64,000 nt of DNA from CAYRUD01 sp964427425 (lineage in GTDB: Bacteria; Chlamydiota; Chlamydiia; Chlamydiales; FEN-1388): assembly GCA_964427425.1 (NCBI GenBank), contig CAYRUD010000014.1, positions 372,001 through 436,000 of the forward strand, read 5' to 3'. Positions 35,634 through 45,379 of this stretch are shown one piece after another. Each line of letters starts with the position of its first letter. Position 1 is the stretch's first letter. The notes under the pieces were generated by a model. It was not told the DNA's origin. It saw only the letters and a list, made by a program, of their open reading frames with translations, and ran no database searches. The translations under genes and the position numbers were made by a program.

Positions 35634-38600
35634 ATGGTAGGCATTTTTTCTAATCCGAAACAGATCACTCAGGACCAGCTTGGAGGAATAAACAAGCAGC
35701 CAAACCGTAAGACAGCAACATTTTACTTAAGCCGCAAAGTAAGAGTTGTGACTCCTGAGTCAAGTATGGCTGATTCGGATAAGCTACGTGTAAAGCCGGC
35801 AAGAGACTTAGTCTCAAGGAATTTGCCATCAGCTCCTGAAACGCAAACAAGACGTGATCTCAGTGAAAAAGTTCAAAAAGCTACTCCCCAGAGATCGCAA
35901 GAGATTTCCTTTCAAGATTTACACTCTAAGAATCAAAGAACGGATACAAAAGACGTAGAAACGAAGATTCATGTGTATTCGTCAAATAATTGGTTTGCCT
36001 GGATTAAAAGTTTTTTCGGAGCGACAACAACGGTAGATTACGAAGGGGAGACTCTTTACGTTCAAACTTCCGATCTTAAGATGTTTAAGAAACTTGTAGG
36101 CTTCGAAGATTCTATAAAAGAGGTATTCGATCTTGTCGTAGGTACAACGAGCAGAGCTGCTGCTTGTCACCATAATTTTAAAAACTGTATCAACGACTCA
36201 AATTGGGAAGGGGCGTTAGAAGAGCTCAAAAATCTTGAAGGGGCTAAGACAACACCCCAGCAAAAAGGCTATGCTTCTCATCTAGAGAAGTTAAATAAAT
36301 CACACGATCTCCTTGCAAGTGAAGATGTGTTACCTCGGCTATTAACGAGTAATAAAGACTCAAATGCATCGGAATTGTTGGTAATGCTTGCTAAGCATTC
36401 AACAGACGAATCAAAAGATTGCAAGACGTTGAAAAGAATAATAGAAGGCCTATCGGAAAATAATAATCACTCTCTTGTTGTCCGTATCTGGAATGAGGTT
36501 CTTAAGCATTCACCTGAAATCACAAAGTCAATCGATCTTCATACCATCATTAAGTCGGCAGAAGCAATAAAACAAGATGAGGTGATTGAAGAGGTCATAG
36601 CGATCATAGATCCTCAAATCACACTCGAGTCAGGAAAAATTGTTGATTGTAGCGATTGGGCCTATTCTGCAGTAAAATACGCACTTATAAACTTCTTAAA
36701 AGCCCACAAGGATGACGCTAGCAAAAAGAAGCTTGAAGAAGGGCAGATACTCAATGCTAAAGTTCAGTTTAACGACAATCAAATTCTGACGAAAGTCGCG
36801 AATGATTTATATGAGAGCTATCCAGAGCAGTTGTTTTATATCGATGAAGGCACTAAGCGGCTTACTTATACTAACTATGCTTCAGCCAAAAATATCCCCG
36901 CTCAGGAAGTAAAAGGCCTTGAGGATATACTCAACAAAATTCCTCTAAGTGTTTCTGAATTTCAAACTCAGATTCGCCAAATTGCTTTGAAAGGCTATGT
37001 TTTCAATGGAGAGTCAGCTGAGAATGTTATAAGAGCAATGTTCGAAAGAACAAAAGCGAATGGGTATGATGCTGAATCGCTTAAAGTGATGACTGAGGTT
37101 TTAAAGTCTCTCCTTGAGGTTATGTCCTCTAATGAGCTTGAGCATGCCCTTACAGATCTCATGAATGCTCATTTATCAAAGGGTAACATTGACGAGGCAA
37201 GCGTTCTTTTTGAATATGTAAAGCTGGTCGCAGATAACTTCGAGGACACGTATTTCGATAAGAAAGTTTTTGTGAGCAGAGGCCTCTCAGGTCTCCCAGA
37301 TGAACAATTACTTCATCTTTGTGACAGCATTATAGAGCGTTCTAAGAATACAAATAATTCTCGATTAAAATTTGATCTCTCCAAATGTATTAATAGTTTA
37401 GTAGAATTCAGTTCAACAAAGGTTAACTCCCAGATAACCCATTCTCTTTGGAACAAACTGAAAACAAGCTCTTTCGTAAATACGTTAAAGTCTCAATCCT
37501 TCCATGATATACTGAAGGCAGCGGAGGATGTTAAAGACACAGATGCAATTAAAGAGCTGATAGATATCTTCAAGCCAAATTTACAATTCGAGGAAGGTAA
37601 AGCTGCTGACTGTACTGGCTGTGCGCGCTCTGCTATAGAGTTTGCTCTAATGAATTATTTAACTTCTGTATATGAAGATTACAATTATAACTCAGAGCTG
37701 ATAAATCAGGCTGTAAGCGGGTTACAAATCAAAGTCGATGACGAAAAGATTCTCGAAGGAGTCAGTAGATATATTCTAAATAATTCGCTTCGGCAAAAAG
37801 TCACATATGACAAAGACAAACGTATATTGATAGTAAACGAGTTTGTAAGTGCCGACGAAGGGTTTAAAAAAGCTCAAACACTGATTTCAGAGTATATTTT
37901 AGATCAAAAGACGACTTCATCCGATTTCATAGCGATAGCGCGAAAAATGAAGAATGAGGGTGTTTCAGCTGATGAAAACTTATCGCGCATGATATTAAAT
38001 AAGTGCTTTAATATAGTTAAAGCAAATACTGATGATATCAAAGAGCTTCTTTCCCTTCTTGTTTCTTCAGCCACAGATAAAAAAGCGATAATAAATGGCG
38101 CGTTGTCCCTTCTACGATCTCTGTGCAAGGAAGGAAAGCTTGAAGCTGCATCGAATCTTTTCGTCCTTCTTAAAGAGTATAGCGAGCATTTTGATAGAGC
38201 TAAAACACTTGAGACAATGAGAGAAATCAATCAAAAGGCTCAAGAGGTCTCTAAAAATGATGCGCTACGTCTTAATAAAATCGAGGACGAATTAGCCTCC
38301 TTCATTCCACTTTCAATAGATGAAGATAAAATCGACGTTCAGGGCTGGACATTTCGCCCTCTCTTAAATGCTCTTAAAGATGTAAAGAGTCGTCTTCCTT
38401 CCGATGAAAATATTACCATTATCACCGGATCTCAAGAAGACGCTGAAGCCATTGAAAAGATGTATAAAGAATATGATAGATCTCTCTTTATACAACGCGA
38501 TGGGGTATCGCTTGTCGTGCGTATAAGAGACCTTGAGAAAGACTCAAAGGAACTTAACTCGCAAATTAATCGCCTGCACGAGACAGAGGGGAAATTTGCC

Positions 38601-41600
38601 TCTCTTCGGTATAAAGTCTCAGATGATAAGTATCATGATGGGATTATATCCCTTCTACAGACTGCTCGTGAAAATCAGCTCGAAATTAGCCCTAACAATC
38701 TCTCAAACTTGATGGATCGCTATTCTAAGTTTGAGGAGCCTAAGCGTACTGAGCGCATAACAGCTCTCGTGGCAGAGCTTACGAATCAGCGATATAAACC
38801 TTCAATATATGGGTATTCTGAGCTGCTTAATGCTCTGTTAAAAGGGGATCAGGCTAACATTAAACTGGCGGCATCTCTTTCTACAGCTATCTTAAAGTCC
38901 GGTATATTGAATTCGGAAGAAAAAGTACATGATCAGTATACGCTCATAAAAATCTTAGCTAGGAATCTTTCTGAGAATAATCTCAAGGAAATAGATGAGC
39001 TTCTTTCGGCTCTTAAAGAGAGTGGGCATACAAGCAACATTAGTGTGATATCAGGCTTTATCAAGGCGTGTATTAAAGAAAATAAATTTGAACTCGCGGT
39101 AAAATATTTTGATAAATTCCCGCGTCTTGAAGCTCTTTCAATTATAGATCCAACTCCTGCTACAGTCTCTGATGTAGCTAAGGAAGCGATTGATCAAGCA
39201 TTAAAAGCAAATAAATATGAAGAGGCGTTTCAGATATTCAAGTCATACTTGGATAAGGCCCCTCCTCTTGGCCGAGCTGAAGTGTTAGTCACAGCGTTTA
39301 TGAAGGCTTTGCTTGAGCGTCATCAGATTGGATTAGTTGAGCGATTATTCAATGAGATTCATAATGAGGAGCTTTTACTTCGTTTAGCTCATCAGATAGT
39401 AACAAACATGAGCTCAATTGATTCCAACCCTCTTGCCCAAATCCTCGTTGCTCTAAATCAAAAGGGAATAAAGCTCCCCGATGGGTATTATACGTCTGTG
39501 ATAAAGGGGTGCTTTGAGAAAGATAAATCAAGCCTTTCATTTATTGATTCTTTTTTAAGAGCAGTTCGGAAAGAAGACTCGAATAGTCGAGCTCTCTTCA
39601 GTCTCCTAAAGAAAACTGCTCAAGAAGTGATTGAGAGCGATGTTAAGGCGGCCCTTACGCCTAAGTCAAAAGATCCAAGTAAAGTTTCGATAAATCAAGC
39701 GTATGATACAACGATAAAGATGGCGTCATCCCTAATGATAAAGCCATCTCAAGAGGTGTATGCTCTTCTCTTAAAGAACCTTTTGAATGTCAAAGATGTT
39801 GAAAGGGGTCTTTCTCTTTTCAATAATATGAAAGTGGATAATGTCGTCCCGGATAAATCATTTTCCTGCGCTTTGATAGGGCTGTTGCTAGCTCAAAAAG
39901 ATACCGCAAAAGCTTTAGAGATTGTTCAGACGCTTCCAAAGAAATACGATACATTTAATCCAATAGAGGATGCTCAGACCATTATAATCTCATTGCTTTC
40001 GTGCAGGAAAAAGCAAGTCAGGAAGGAAGAGATCGATGCTCATCAAGATGCTCAGAAACAGGCTACAGTTGAATTACTGAATCAATTAATGCCTAAGAAT
40101 TCTCAGCAGACATATATCAAAGATACTTGCGTAAAGCTTATTCAAGATTCGCTATCGCAGAAGAATATCTGGGATGCGGAGGTACTCATCAATGTATTAT
40201 CTGAGTATGGAATCCATGATGAGAGCTTGTATGAGAATTTACTCAAGGAATACGCCTTAAGCTCAGACGATAAGTATAAAGAACATCAGAAGGTAATATT
40301 AGGTAAATTGCAGTCACATCTTGATCCAAAGATCGCTCAGAAGAGTGTAATAAATGTCATTACTGACTTAATACAAGTAAGACAAGACGCGCTAGCTCTG
40401 AAGTTTGTTGAGGCAGTTTCTGTTGAGGGATTCAAACTATCTAAGGAAGATTGTGAAGGGATTACTCGAGTCTTTGTTAATTTCATTACAGAGGATTCTA
40501 TTCCAGAAAGATCCGACTTTGTTCAAAAATATGTCTGGCTTACAAAGTTTCTCGAGAAACAAGATAAGGATGTCCAGCAGGCTTCTATTACCGGAATTCT
40601 TGAGGAGGCTTCAAGACAATATTTAAATACAAAATCTGATGAGGATGAAAACTTCGATGCCCTCGATCGGTTCCTTATCTTGATGAATGTGTCAAAGAAT
40701 TTAGGACTGGCACCAGTCTCAGATGAGAAGTTGCTTGAATTCGTTCGAGCTTCATTAAGAAATTCACAAAAGGAGAGCGTCTCGCCAGTTGAAGTTTTAG
40801 AGAAAGTATATGAAGCTTTATACTTTATTAAGGATAAAGCGCCTCATTTCAAGCTCGACGAGGAGCTATCGAAATCTATCATGGCGCTTGCGAGTGACAC
40901 ATCTGTTGTCCGTGATTTGATACGAGATATCGTTCAATTAGATGTCATTCCTTTCGATGTTCAGATTAAGAATGAAATAGATCTCTCTCCATTCTCTACA
41001 GATCTTGCGTGCTGTGTTTTAGAGTACTGGTTTAGGACAGCAGAGCTTCATGATATGAAACAGGTTCGTATCCTTATTGACGGGAGAGAAAAAGCCGAAG
41101 AGATCTCTGCTTATATGTCGGATGTCTTACCGCTCTTCCCACTAAAGAAAAGTAGTGATGATAAGGACTTTAAGCCGATAGCGGTTTCTTTAGAGGACTC
41201 TCATGGCCGTATATCGTTTGGCGCAAGTCAAGCGAAGGTGGTTCTCCAGTTAGATGAGACTCTTCCAAATGAGAAAGAGATTTCTGAGATGTACTGTAGG
41301 AAGATAGACGCTTGCGAAGGCAATATATCTCAAGTTGAGAAAATCTTAAGAAGTATCCCTGTTGCCAAGTTTAAACCGGGTCTAGATGTTTTAGATGCAG
41401 TCACTTCTCAATATGTTCTCAATAGAAGTTTATCAGATGAAGAAGAGTTTTCGCATCCTGCAGCAGATGCCTTGAGTGATTTCCAGGAATTTTTAAAGCT
41501 TCCTGAAACTGATGCGAAAGTGATGGCACAAGCTTTGGTAAGACGATCGATGATCCAAGATAATGCTGAGGATACATGCGATCTTGTCTGTTCTTTAAGT

Positions 41601-42812
41601 GCTTCGGAAGGGCTAAGCCTTCCACATGCACTGTACCTGGATTTAGTTGATAAATACACAAAAGATGGTAATGAGGATATTGCCCGTGAGATTTGGGAGA
41701 GCTCTGATATAAGCCTAACCTCTCATAAAATAAATGATATTTCATCATGGCCTCAAAACGCAATTCTCTGGGCGGTAGATGATCTCAGCAAACAAGCTTC
41801 AAGGCTTATTAGAGATGAGCAGGATGCGACAATCCTTCAATCTTCGCTACCTATCACTATGAAGTTAAATATGCCAGATTATGATCTCATATCTTCTAAG
41901 ATTGAGGAAGTAGTATCACTATATCCTCAATTGACGTTCAATTTTGATCGAGCTCAAGCTCAATGCACTATTGAGAAAGCAGATGTTAATGCAGTAGCAA
42001 GGAATCTTGATAAGCGTCTACACAAACAGCTCACAGAATCCAAAGCTATTCTGCCGATTCTCCAGGATATGCAAAGTCTTCATGTTCCATTGTCAGAACA
42101 ACTAATGAATAAGATTGTTGATGCGTGCCTTTCTGAAGAAAGCCTAGAAAGTGCGGCTATGATCATAAATCTATTGGCTCAGGGTAACTCGAGATCAACG
42201 CTACTCCAGTCGCTACAAGATCACCTTCAAAGCTTAAAAGATGTTGCAGGCCATAAACTCTATGGCAAGCTTCTAGATATATGCTTTGCATGCGATGATC
42301 TGAGTTCTTCAGATGATTTGATTAATATAATTCTCTCAGAATTGCCGTTAAAGGATACGACTAGCGACAAGAGTCTTGCAGCAAAGTATGCAGCATACAT
42401 TGAGAAATGCTCTGCAAATAATAAAGATGATATGGCTCTTCGTTTGTATGAAAAAGCTTCTTCTTTCATGCCTCAGCTCAAACAAGAGACATATACGAAG
42501 TTGATTGAAGCAGCGGGAGAACAGATTAATCTGTCTCTTGCTCAATCTCTTTTCAATGTTTCAGGGATCTCTCTCCAGGTTGATGACTCTCACTACGCTG
42601 ACGCTCGAGATTTGCCTCTTCATACTGCCTGCTTTGCGATTGAGAAATTACTTACAGGCCTTGATATTGGAGAACCAATTCGTATTCTTATGAACTCGCG
42701 TATCTCCAAGAATGAGATTATGAGAGGAGCCACAATGAAAAAATTGGGAGATCTGATTCCTTCTCATAGCTTCGATGTCATTGGTGAAAATATTATTGCG
42801 TCTAAGAAATAG
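35634..42812 (+). CDS. Giant PPR-like helical-repeat protein with Smr-like modules
   Basis: A 2392-residue protein. ATG 35634 follows GAGGG and is preferred to the in-frame TTG at 35601. Near the N-terminus is WFAWIKSFFG (~120). The body is helical hairpins with pentatricopeptide (PPR) character, for example KPSIYGYSELLNALLKGDQ (~1055) and KPSQEVYALLLKNLL, then VVPDKSFSCALIGLLLAQKD (~1367-1425). Between helical arrays I see six related modules at about 330-430, 650-750, 890-975, 1775-1870, 2025-2120 and 2315-2390, best seen as IDVQGWTFRPLLNALKDV followed by ITIITGSQ. They resemble degenerate Smr domains. PPR proteins bind RNA in organelles and are rare in bacteria. Host organelle RNA as a target is speculation. 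It ends before a hairpin at 42825. Confidence 0.82.
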   Translation: MVGIFSNPKQITQDQLGGINKQPNRKTATFYLSRKVRVVTPESSMADSDKLRVKPARDLVSRNLPSAPETQTRRDLSEKVQKATPQRSQEISFQDLHSKNQRTDTKDVETKIHVYSSNNWFAWIKSFFGATTTVDYEGETLYVQTSDLKMFKKLVGFEDSIKEVFDLVVGTTSRAAACHHNFKNCINDSNWEGALEELKNLEGAKTTPQQKGYASHLEKLNKSHDLLASEDVLPRLLTSNKDSNASELLVMLAKHSTDESKDCKTLKRIIEGLSENNNHSLVVRIWNEVLKHSPEITKSIDLHTIIKSAEAIKQDEVIEEVIAIIDPQITLESGKIVDCSDWAYSAVKYALINFLKAHKDDASKKKLEEGQILNAKVQFNDNQILTKVANDLYESYPEQLFYIDEGTKRLTYTNYASAKNIPAQEVKGLEDILNKIPLSVSEFQTQIRQIALKGYVFNGESAENVIRAMFERTKANGYDAESLKVMTEVLKSLLEVMSSNELEHALTDLMNAHLSKGNIDEASVLFEYVKLVADNFEDTYFDKKVFVSRGLSGLPDEQLLHLCDSIIERSKNTNNSRLKFDLSKCINSLVEFSSTKVNSQITHSLWNKLKTSSFVNTLKSQSFHDILKAAEDVKDTDAIKELIDIFKPNLQFEEGKAADCTGCARSAIEFALMNYLTSVYEDYNYNSELINQAVSGLQIKVDDEKILEGVSRYILNNSLRQKVTYDKDKRILIVNEFVSADEGFKKAQTLISEYILDQKTTSSDFIAIARKMKNEGVSADENLSRMILNKCFNIVKANTDDIKELLSLLVSSATDKKAIINGALSLLRSLCKEGKLEAASNLFVLLKEYSEHFDRAKTLETMREINQKAQEVSKNDALRLNKIEDELASFIPLSIDEDKIDVQGWTFRPLLNALKDVKSRLPSDENITIITGSQEDAEAIEKMYKEYDRSLFIQRDGVSLVVRIRDLEKDSKELNSQINRLHETEGKFASLRYKVSDDKYHDGIISLLQTARENQLEISPNNLSNLMDRYSKFEEPKRTERITALVAELTNQRYKPSIYGYSELLNALLKGDQANIKLAASLSTAILKSGILNSEEKVHDQYTLIKILARNLSENNLKEIDELLSALKESGHTSNISVISGFIKACIKENKFELAVKYFDKFPRLEALSIIDPTPATVSDVAKEAIDQALKANKYEEAFQIFKSYLDKAPPLGRAEVLVTAFMKALLERHQIGLVERLFNEIHNEELLLRLAHQIVTNMSSIDSNPLAQILVALNQKGIKLPDGYYTSVIKGCFEKDKSSLSFIDSFLRAVRKEDSNSRALFSLLKKTAQEVIESDVKAALTPKSKDPSKVSINQAYDTTIKMASSLMIKPSQEVYALLLKNLLNVKDVERGLSLFNNMKVDNVVPDKSFSCALIGLLLAQKDTAKALEIVQTLPKKYDTFNPIEDAQTIIISLLSCRKKQVRKEEIDAHQDAQKQATVELLNQLMPKNSQQTYIKDTCVKLIQDSLSQKNIWDAEVLINVLSEYGIHDESLYENLLKEYALSSDDKYKEHQKVILGKLQSHLDPKIAQKSVINVITDLIQVRQDALALKFVEAVSVEGFKLSKEDCEGITRVFVNFITEDSIPERSDFVQKYVWLTKFLEKQDKDVQQASITGILEEASRQYLNTKSDEDENFDALDRFLILMNVSKNLGLAPVSDEKLLEFVRASLRNSQKESVSPVEVLEKVYEALYFIKDKAPHFKLDEELSKSIMALASDTSVVRDLIRDIVQLDVIPFDVQIKNEIDLSPFSTDLACCVLEYWFRTAELHDMKQVRILIDGREKAEEISAYMSDVLPLFPLKKSSDDKDFKPIAVSLEDSHGRISFGASQAKVVLQLDETLPNEKEISEMYCRKIDACEGNISQVEKILRSIPVAKFKPGLDVLDAVTSQYVLNRSLSDEEEFSHPAADALSDFQEFLKLPETDAKVMAQALVRRSMIQDNAEDTCDLVCSLSASEGLSLPHALYLDLVDKYTKDGNEDIAREIWESSDISLTSHKINDISSWPQNAILWAVDDLSKQASRLIRDEQDATILQSSLPITMKLNMPDYDLISSKIEEVVSLYPQLTFNFDRAQAQCTIEKADVNAVARNLDKRLHKQLTESKAILPILQDMQSLHVPLSEQLMNKIVDACLSEESLESAAMIINLLAQGNSRSTLLQSLQDHLQSLKDVAGHKLYGKLLDICFACDDLSSSDDLINIILSELPLKDTTSDKSLAAKYAAYIEKCSANNKDDMALRLYEKASSFMPQLKQETYTKLIEAAGEQINLSLAQSLFNVSGISLQVDDSHYADARDLPLHTACFAIEKLLTGLDIGEPIRILMNSRISKNEIMRGATMKKLGDLIPSHSFDVIGENIIASKK

Positions 42813-42824
42813 ATGCTAAAATCT

Positions 42825-42851
42825 CTCCTGTGAGAGGTCTTCTCACAGGAG
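42825..42851 (+). terminator. Hairpin terminator after the PPR-like gene
   Basis: Perfect 11-base stem CTCCTGTGAGA / TCTCACAGGAG with a 5-base loop, 13 bases after the stop codon, followed by a pyrimidine-rich stretch (CATTCTCTCTCC) rather than a pure T-run. Confidence 0.65.
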
Positions 42852-42953
42852 TCATTCTCTCTCCTTATTCCTTCTATTTAGAGTTTGACTTAGTCCTCCC
42901 AAAGATCAAATAAGCGATTTGGTTTTTACATTTGCCTTCTCGCGTATGTCCAA

Positions 42954-43703
42954 ATGTCTTTGAGAGCAGTTATTAAAAAAAAGAAATCTTGGTTAAGACA
43001 ATTGAGGATAATTTTTGTGATAATGATTCATGGTAAAATAAAAAACTTCTTGCGTGCGTTCTGTTTATTATGGTGTTTATGTATGAGTCGAGACCTTCGA
43101 GGAGAAAATGTAGAAAATACTTACTTGAGCGAAAAGAGCTTTCCTATTGTTAGAAACAACTTTGTTGTTATTTCAGGCTGCTCAGGGGGTGGAAAATCTA
43201 CAATATTATCAGAGCTTCAAAGGCGAGGCTATCGGGTTGTACTAGAGCCTGGAAGGCAAATAGTAAAGGAGCAAGCAATTATTGAAGGTGATGCGCTTCC
43301 TTGGACTAATCTTCACAAGTTTTTAGACCTTGCTCTCTCTCGGTATCTCTATCAATTCAACTCTCAAGATGAGAAAAGCTCCCTTGTTTTTTTTGATCGA
43401 GGAATTGTTGATGCGCTCTTATTAGATCAACCGCAGCCTCAATATTTTCAAAAAGCCGCTCATAGATTTAGATATAATCAACTCGTATTCTTAGTGCCTC
43501 CTTGGGAGGAGATATTTACTGGCGACTCAGAAAGAAAACACGATTTTAACGCAGCAAAGAAAGAGTTTGAGGACCTTCTTCAGAAGTATAAAGATTATGG
43601 ATACGAAACAGTGCTTATTCCGAAAATCCCGGTAAAAGAGCGAGTTGATTTTATCTTGGAAAAGTTAGGAGGCCTCTCAGTGCAATCTACTGACCAAAAA
43701 TAG
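42954..43703 (+). CDS. P-loop NTPase, AAA_28/nucleoside-kinase-like
   Basis: A 249-residue protein with a Walker A motif GCSGGGKST (~77-85) preceded by NFVVIS, and then RGYRVVLEPGRQIVKEQAII and VFFDRGIVDALLL (Walker B-like with the DR motif). This pattern fits the AAA_28 P-loop family, related to deoxynucleoside kinases. The first ~70 residues contain a basic and then hydrophobic stretch that looks like a signal or anchor (ATG 42954, with an alternative ATG at 43023). If that segment is real, the kinase domain would be membrane-tethered or exported. Substrate unknown. It is monocistronic. Confidence 0.8.
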   Translation: MSLRAVIKKKKSWLRQLRIIFVIMIHGKIKNFLRAFCLLWCLCMSRDLRGENVENTYLSEKSFPIVRNNFVVISGCSGGGKSTILSELQRRGYRVVLEPGRQIVKEQAIIEGDALPWTNLHKFLDLALSRYLYQFNSQDEKSSLVFFDRGIVDALLLDQPQPQYFQKAAHRFRYNQLVFLVPPWEEIFTGDSERKHDFNAAKKEFEDLLQKYKDYGYETVLIPKIPVKERVDFILEKLGGLSVQSTDQK

Positions 43704-43791
43704 ATTTCTAAGATGTAAGAGAGGCTCCTAAGAACTCTGAGACTGCAATCAACATTATCGACGATGCTGATATCAATCGTGCGAATTCATC

Positions 43792-44937
43792 CTATATCCA
43801 ACACAATTTAGCCGCTAGTGTGAGGGTAAATGGCCAATGAGAAGCCTTCATACCCAAAAACTTTGATGAGATATTCACTACAGTTAAGGCAATTAAAGCA
43901 GGATAGATCGCTTCAAGAACTGGTCCTAAGAATCTAGCGATTCCAGCGAAATCGAAAGTCGATACAACAAATCCTATTCCTAATGTGATAAGGAGGGCTT
44001 GCTTGTTCCCAAGTTTCTCATTTGAGACATCGCTTCTCAAGAAGTCTGAGAATAGCGAAGCCAATACGATTGCTGTTGTAAGACATGCGAATAATACAGC
44101 TAAGGATACACAGGGGGCAGCTATGGCTCCAAGGGATTCTATAGCAATCATGCCTAACATCTCCTGAGGCGGGGTATCGGTTAATAATGGCGAATATGTC
44201 CATCCTAGTACTACCAAAACAAAATACACACTGGATAGTAAGCCCGCTCCGATCAACGAGGATTTATAAAAATGTGTTAGGAATGTTTTCTCTTCATTTT
44301 CTGGCGTTAGCGTGCCGCGGAGATGCTCAATGATAAACTGTGAAAAGAAAAACGCCGCAAGAAGGTCCATTGTCTGATAGCCCTGAAAGAAACCGTTTTT
44401 CAAAGCAGCCCATTCATGAGAAGTTGCTGTCTCAAGACCTAAGCCTCCCTGATATAAACCAAAGAATGCAATAACAGTGATTGCTAGAAGGAGAAATGGG
44501 GTAAGCATAGCTCCCAACGTCGTAACGATTTTGTGTCTATTCACTGCCAAGCAATAGATGACTATGCACATACACATGCTAGATAGGGGAAGCGGCGTAT
44601 GTGGCAATATAAGAGACAATGCTCCATGAGCTACTGTTAAACAGCGTGCGAGTACTCCGAATGGCCCCATTAACGCCAGAGCCAAGAATGAAAATACGAA
44701 TGTCCCTCTCTTTCCAAAGCAGCGAAAGAAACTATAGATATCGCCTTTGTAGAGTATCATTCCCAATACCCCTAGGAATGGAACTACTACCCCGCTCAGC
44801 AAGATCCCTAATGATGCAAAAAGGTAGTGTCCTTCGCTTTGTTGACCTACGGTAATAGGAAAGACTAAATTTCCTGATCCGAAGAACATGGAAAATAAAG
44901 CAAATCCGGTACTTACAACGTGCCATTTGTTTTTCAT
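43792..44937 (-). CDS. brnQ: Branched-chain amino-acid:cation symporter (LIVCS family)
   Basis: A 381-residue integral membrane protein of the BrnQ family that imports Leu, Ile and Val with Na+ or H+. The N-terminus GFALFSMFFGSGNLVFPITV is diagnostic. About eleven to twelve membrane helices follow, with GYQTMDLLAAFFFSQFI in the middle. It is shorter than the usual ~430 residues, mostly at the C-terminus (ends AAKLCWI). The 5' leader (44938-45408) contains two tandem Ile-codon-rich leader peptides each followed by a terminator, so expression should rise when charged tRNA-Ile is scarce. That arrangement strongly supports branched-chain amino acids, and isoleucine in particular, as the substrate. 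Confidence 0.92.
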   Translation of the reverse strand: MKNKWHVVSTGFALFSMFFGSGNLVFPITVGQQSEGHYLFASLGILLSGVVVPFLGVLGMILYKGDIYSFFRCFGKRGTFVFSFLALALMGPFGVLARCLTVAHGALSLILPHTPLPLSSMCMCIVIYCLAVNRHKIVTTLGAMLTPFLLLAITVIAFFGLYQGGLGLETATSHEWAALKNGFFQGYQTMDLLAAFFFSQFIIEHLRGTLTPENEEKTFLTHFYKSSLIGAGLLSSVYFVLVVLGWTYSPLLTDTPPQEMLGMIAIESLGAIAAPCVSLAVLFACLTTAIVLASLFSDFLRSDVSNEKLGNKQALLITLGIGFVVSTFDFAGIARFLGPVLEAIYPALIALTVVNISSKFLGMKASHWPFTLTLAAKLCWI

Positions 44938-45001
44938 GATGTCTTTCTTTGATGAACCTCTTATTAGTTATTTCATGGTTTTTTCTAAGCAGTCTGACGG
45001 C

Positions 45002-45038
45002 AAAAAAAAGACCGCACCTCTTTCGAGGTGCGGTCTTT
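45002..45038 (-). terminator. Attenuator terminator B (proximal to brnQ)
   Basis: On the minus strand, stem AAAGACCGCACCTC / GAGGTGCGGTCTTT with a GAAA tetraloop, followed by eight U residues: an ideal intrinsic terminator inside the brnQ leader, 64 bases before the start codon. Its 5' arm CCGCACCTCG is perfectly complementary (10 of 10) to CGAGGTGCGG at 45082-45091, inside the end of leader peptide B. The alternative antiterminator pairing is therefore visible directly. Confidence 0.85.
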
Positions 45039-45068
45039 AGTCTTAAACCTAAACTTTGGGCTATAAGC

Positions 45069-45152
45069 CTATGGCATAGGTCCGCACCTCGCTTTAACGT
45101 GGATAGCCACAATAATTCGAATGGTAATGGACTCTATGCGTGTACTTGGCAT
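45069..45152 (-). CDS. Leader peptide B of the brnQ attenuator (27 residues, Ile-rich)
   Basis: Short ORF starting MPSTRIESITIRIIV and ending CGPMP. It has six Ile codons (ATA, four ATT, ATC) and two Val codons in 27 residues, clustered before the antiterminator segment. A purine-rich site (AAAGAGAAG) precedes ATG 45152. Its last codons contain CGAGGTGCGG, which can pair with the 5' arm of terminator B. A ribosome reaching the stop would cover that segment and allow termination; a ribosome stalled at the Ile codons would leave it free and allow readthrough. No own promoter is evident, so it is probably reached only by reading through attenuator A. Confidence 0.75.
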   Translation of the reverse strand: MPSTRIESITIRIIVAIHVKARCGPMP

Positions 45153-45219
45153 CGTAGTGCTTCTCTTTAGCTTGTAAATTCTTGTTAAGACTCTTCTTTA
45201 TTTATCTTCTTGATTGAGC

Positions 45220-45257
45220 AAAAAAAAGGCCGCACCCCTTTCGAGGTGCGGCCTTTT
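45220..45257 (-). terminator. Attenuator terminator A (distal)
   Basis: On the minus strand, stem AAAAGGCCGCACCTC / GGGGTGCGGCCTTTT with a GAAA loop and eight U residues. Same design and loop as terminator B. Its 5' arm can pair with GGGGTGCGGG (45297-45307) near the end of leader peptide A. Confidence 0.85.
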
Positions 45258-45288
45258 CACTTACGACCTATGTTTCTGAAACAGCAGA

Positions 45289-45363
45289 TTACATAAGCCC
45301 GCACCCCAATGTAGTGTGGCTAATAATAATCAGGCAGTTAATAGCTTGTGCTTTGTTAAACAT
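45289..45363 (-). CDS. Leader peptide A of the brnQ attenuator (24 residues, three consecutive Ile)
   Basis: Short ORF starting MFNKAQAINCLIIISHTT and ending LGCGLM. It contains three consecutive ATT (Ile) codons plus one earlier Ile and four Leu. The run lies ~18 bases before GGGGTGCGGG, which can pair with the 5' arm of terminator A. This is the textbook layout of ilv-type attenuation. There is no Shine-Dalgarno site, but the predicted transcript start is only ~10 bases upstream, so initiation may be close to leaderless. Confidence 0.75.
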   Translation of the reverse strand: MFNKAQAINCLIIISHTTLGCGLM

Positions 45364-45379
45364 AGGTAAAAAATTTAAT

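Noticed and set aside
44732..45112. Minus-strand ORF of 126 codons overlapping the start of brnQ
   Set aside because: It is out of frame with brnQ and runs through attenuator B; it has no ribosome-binding site or recognisable domain.
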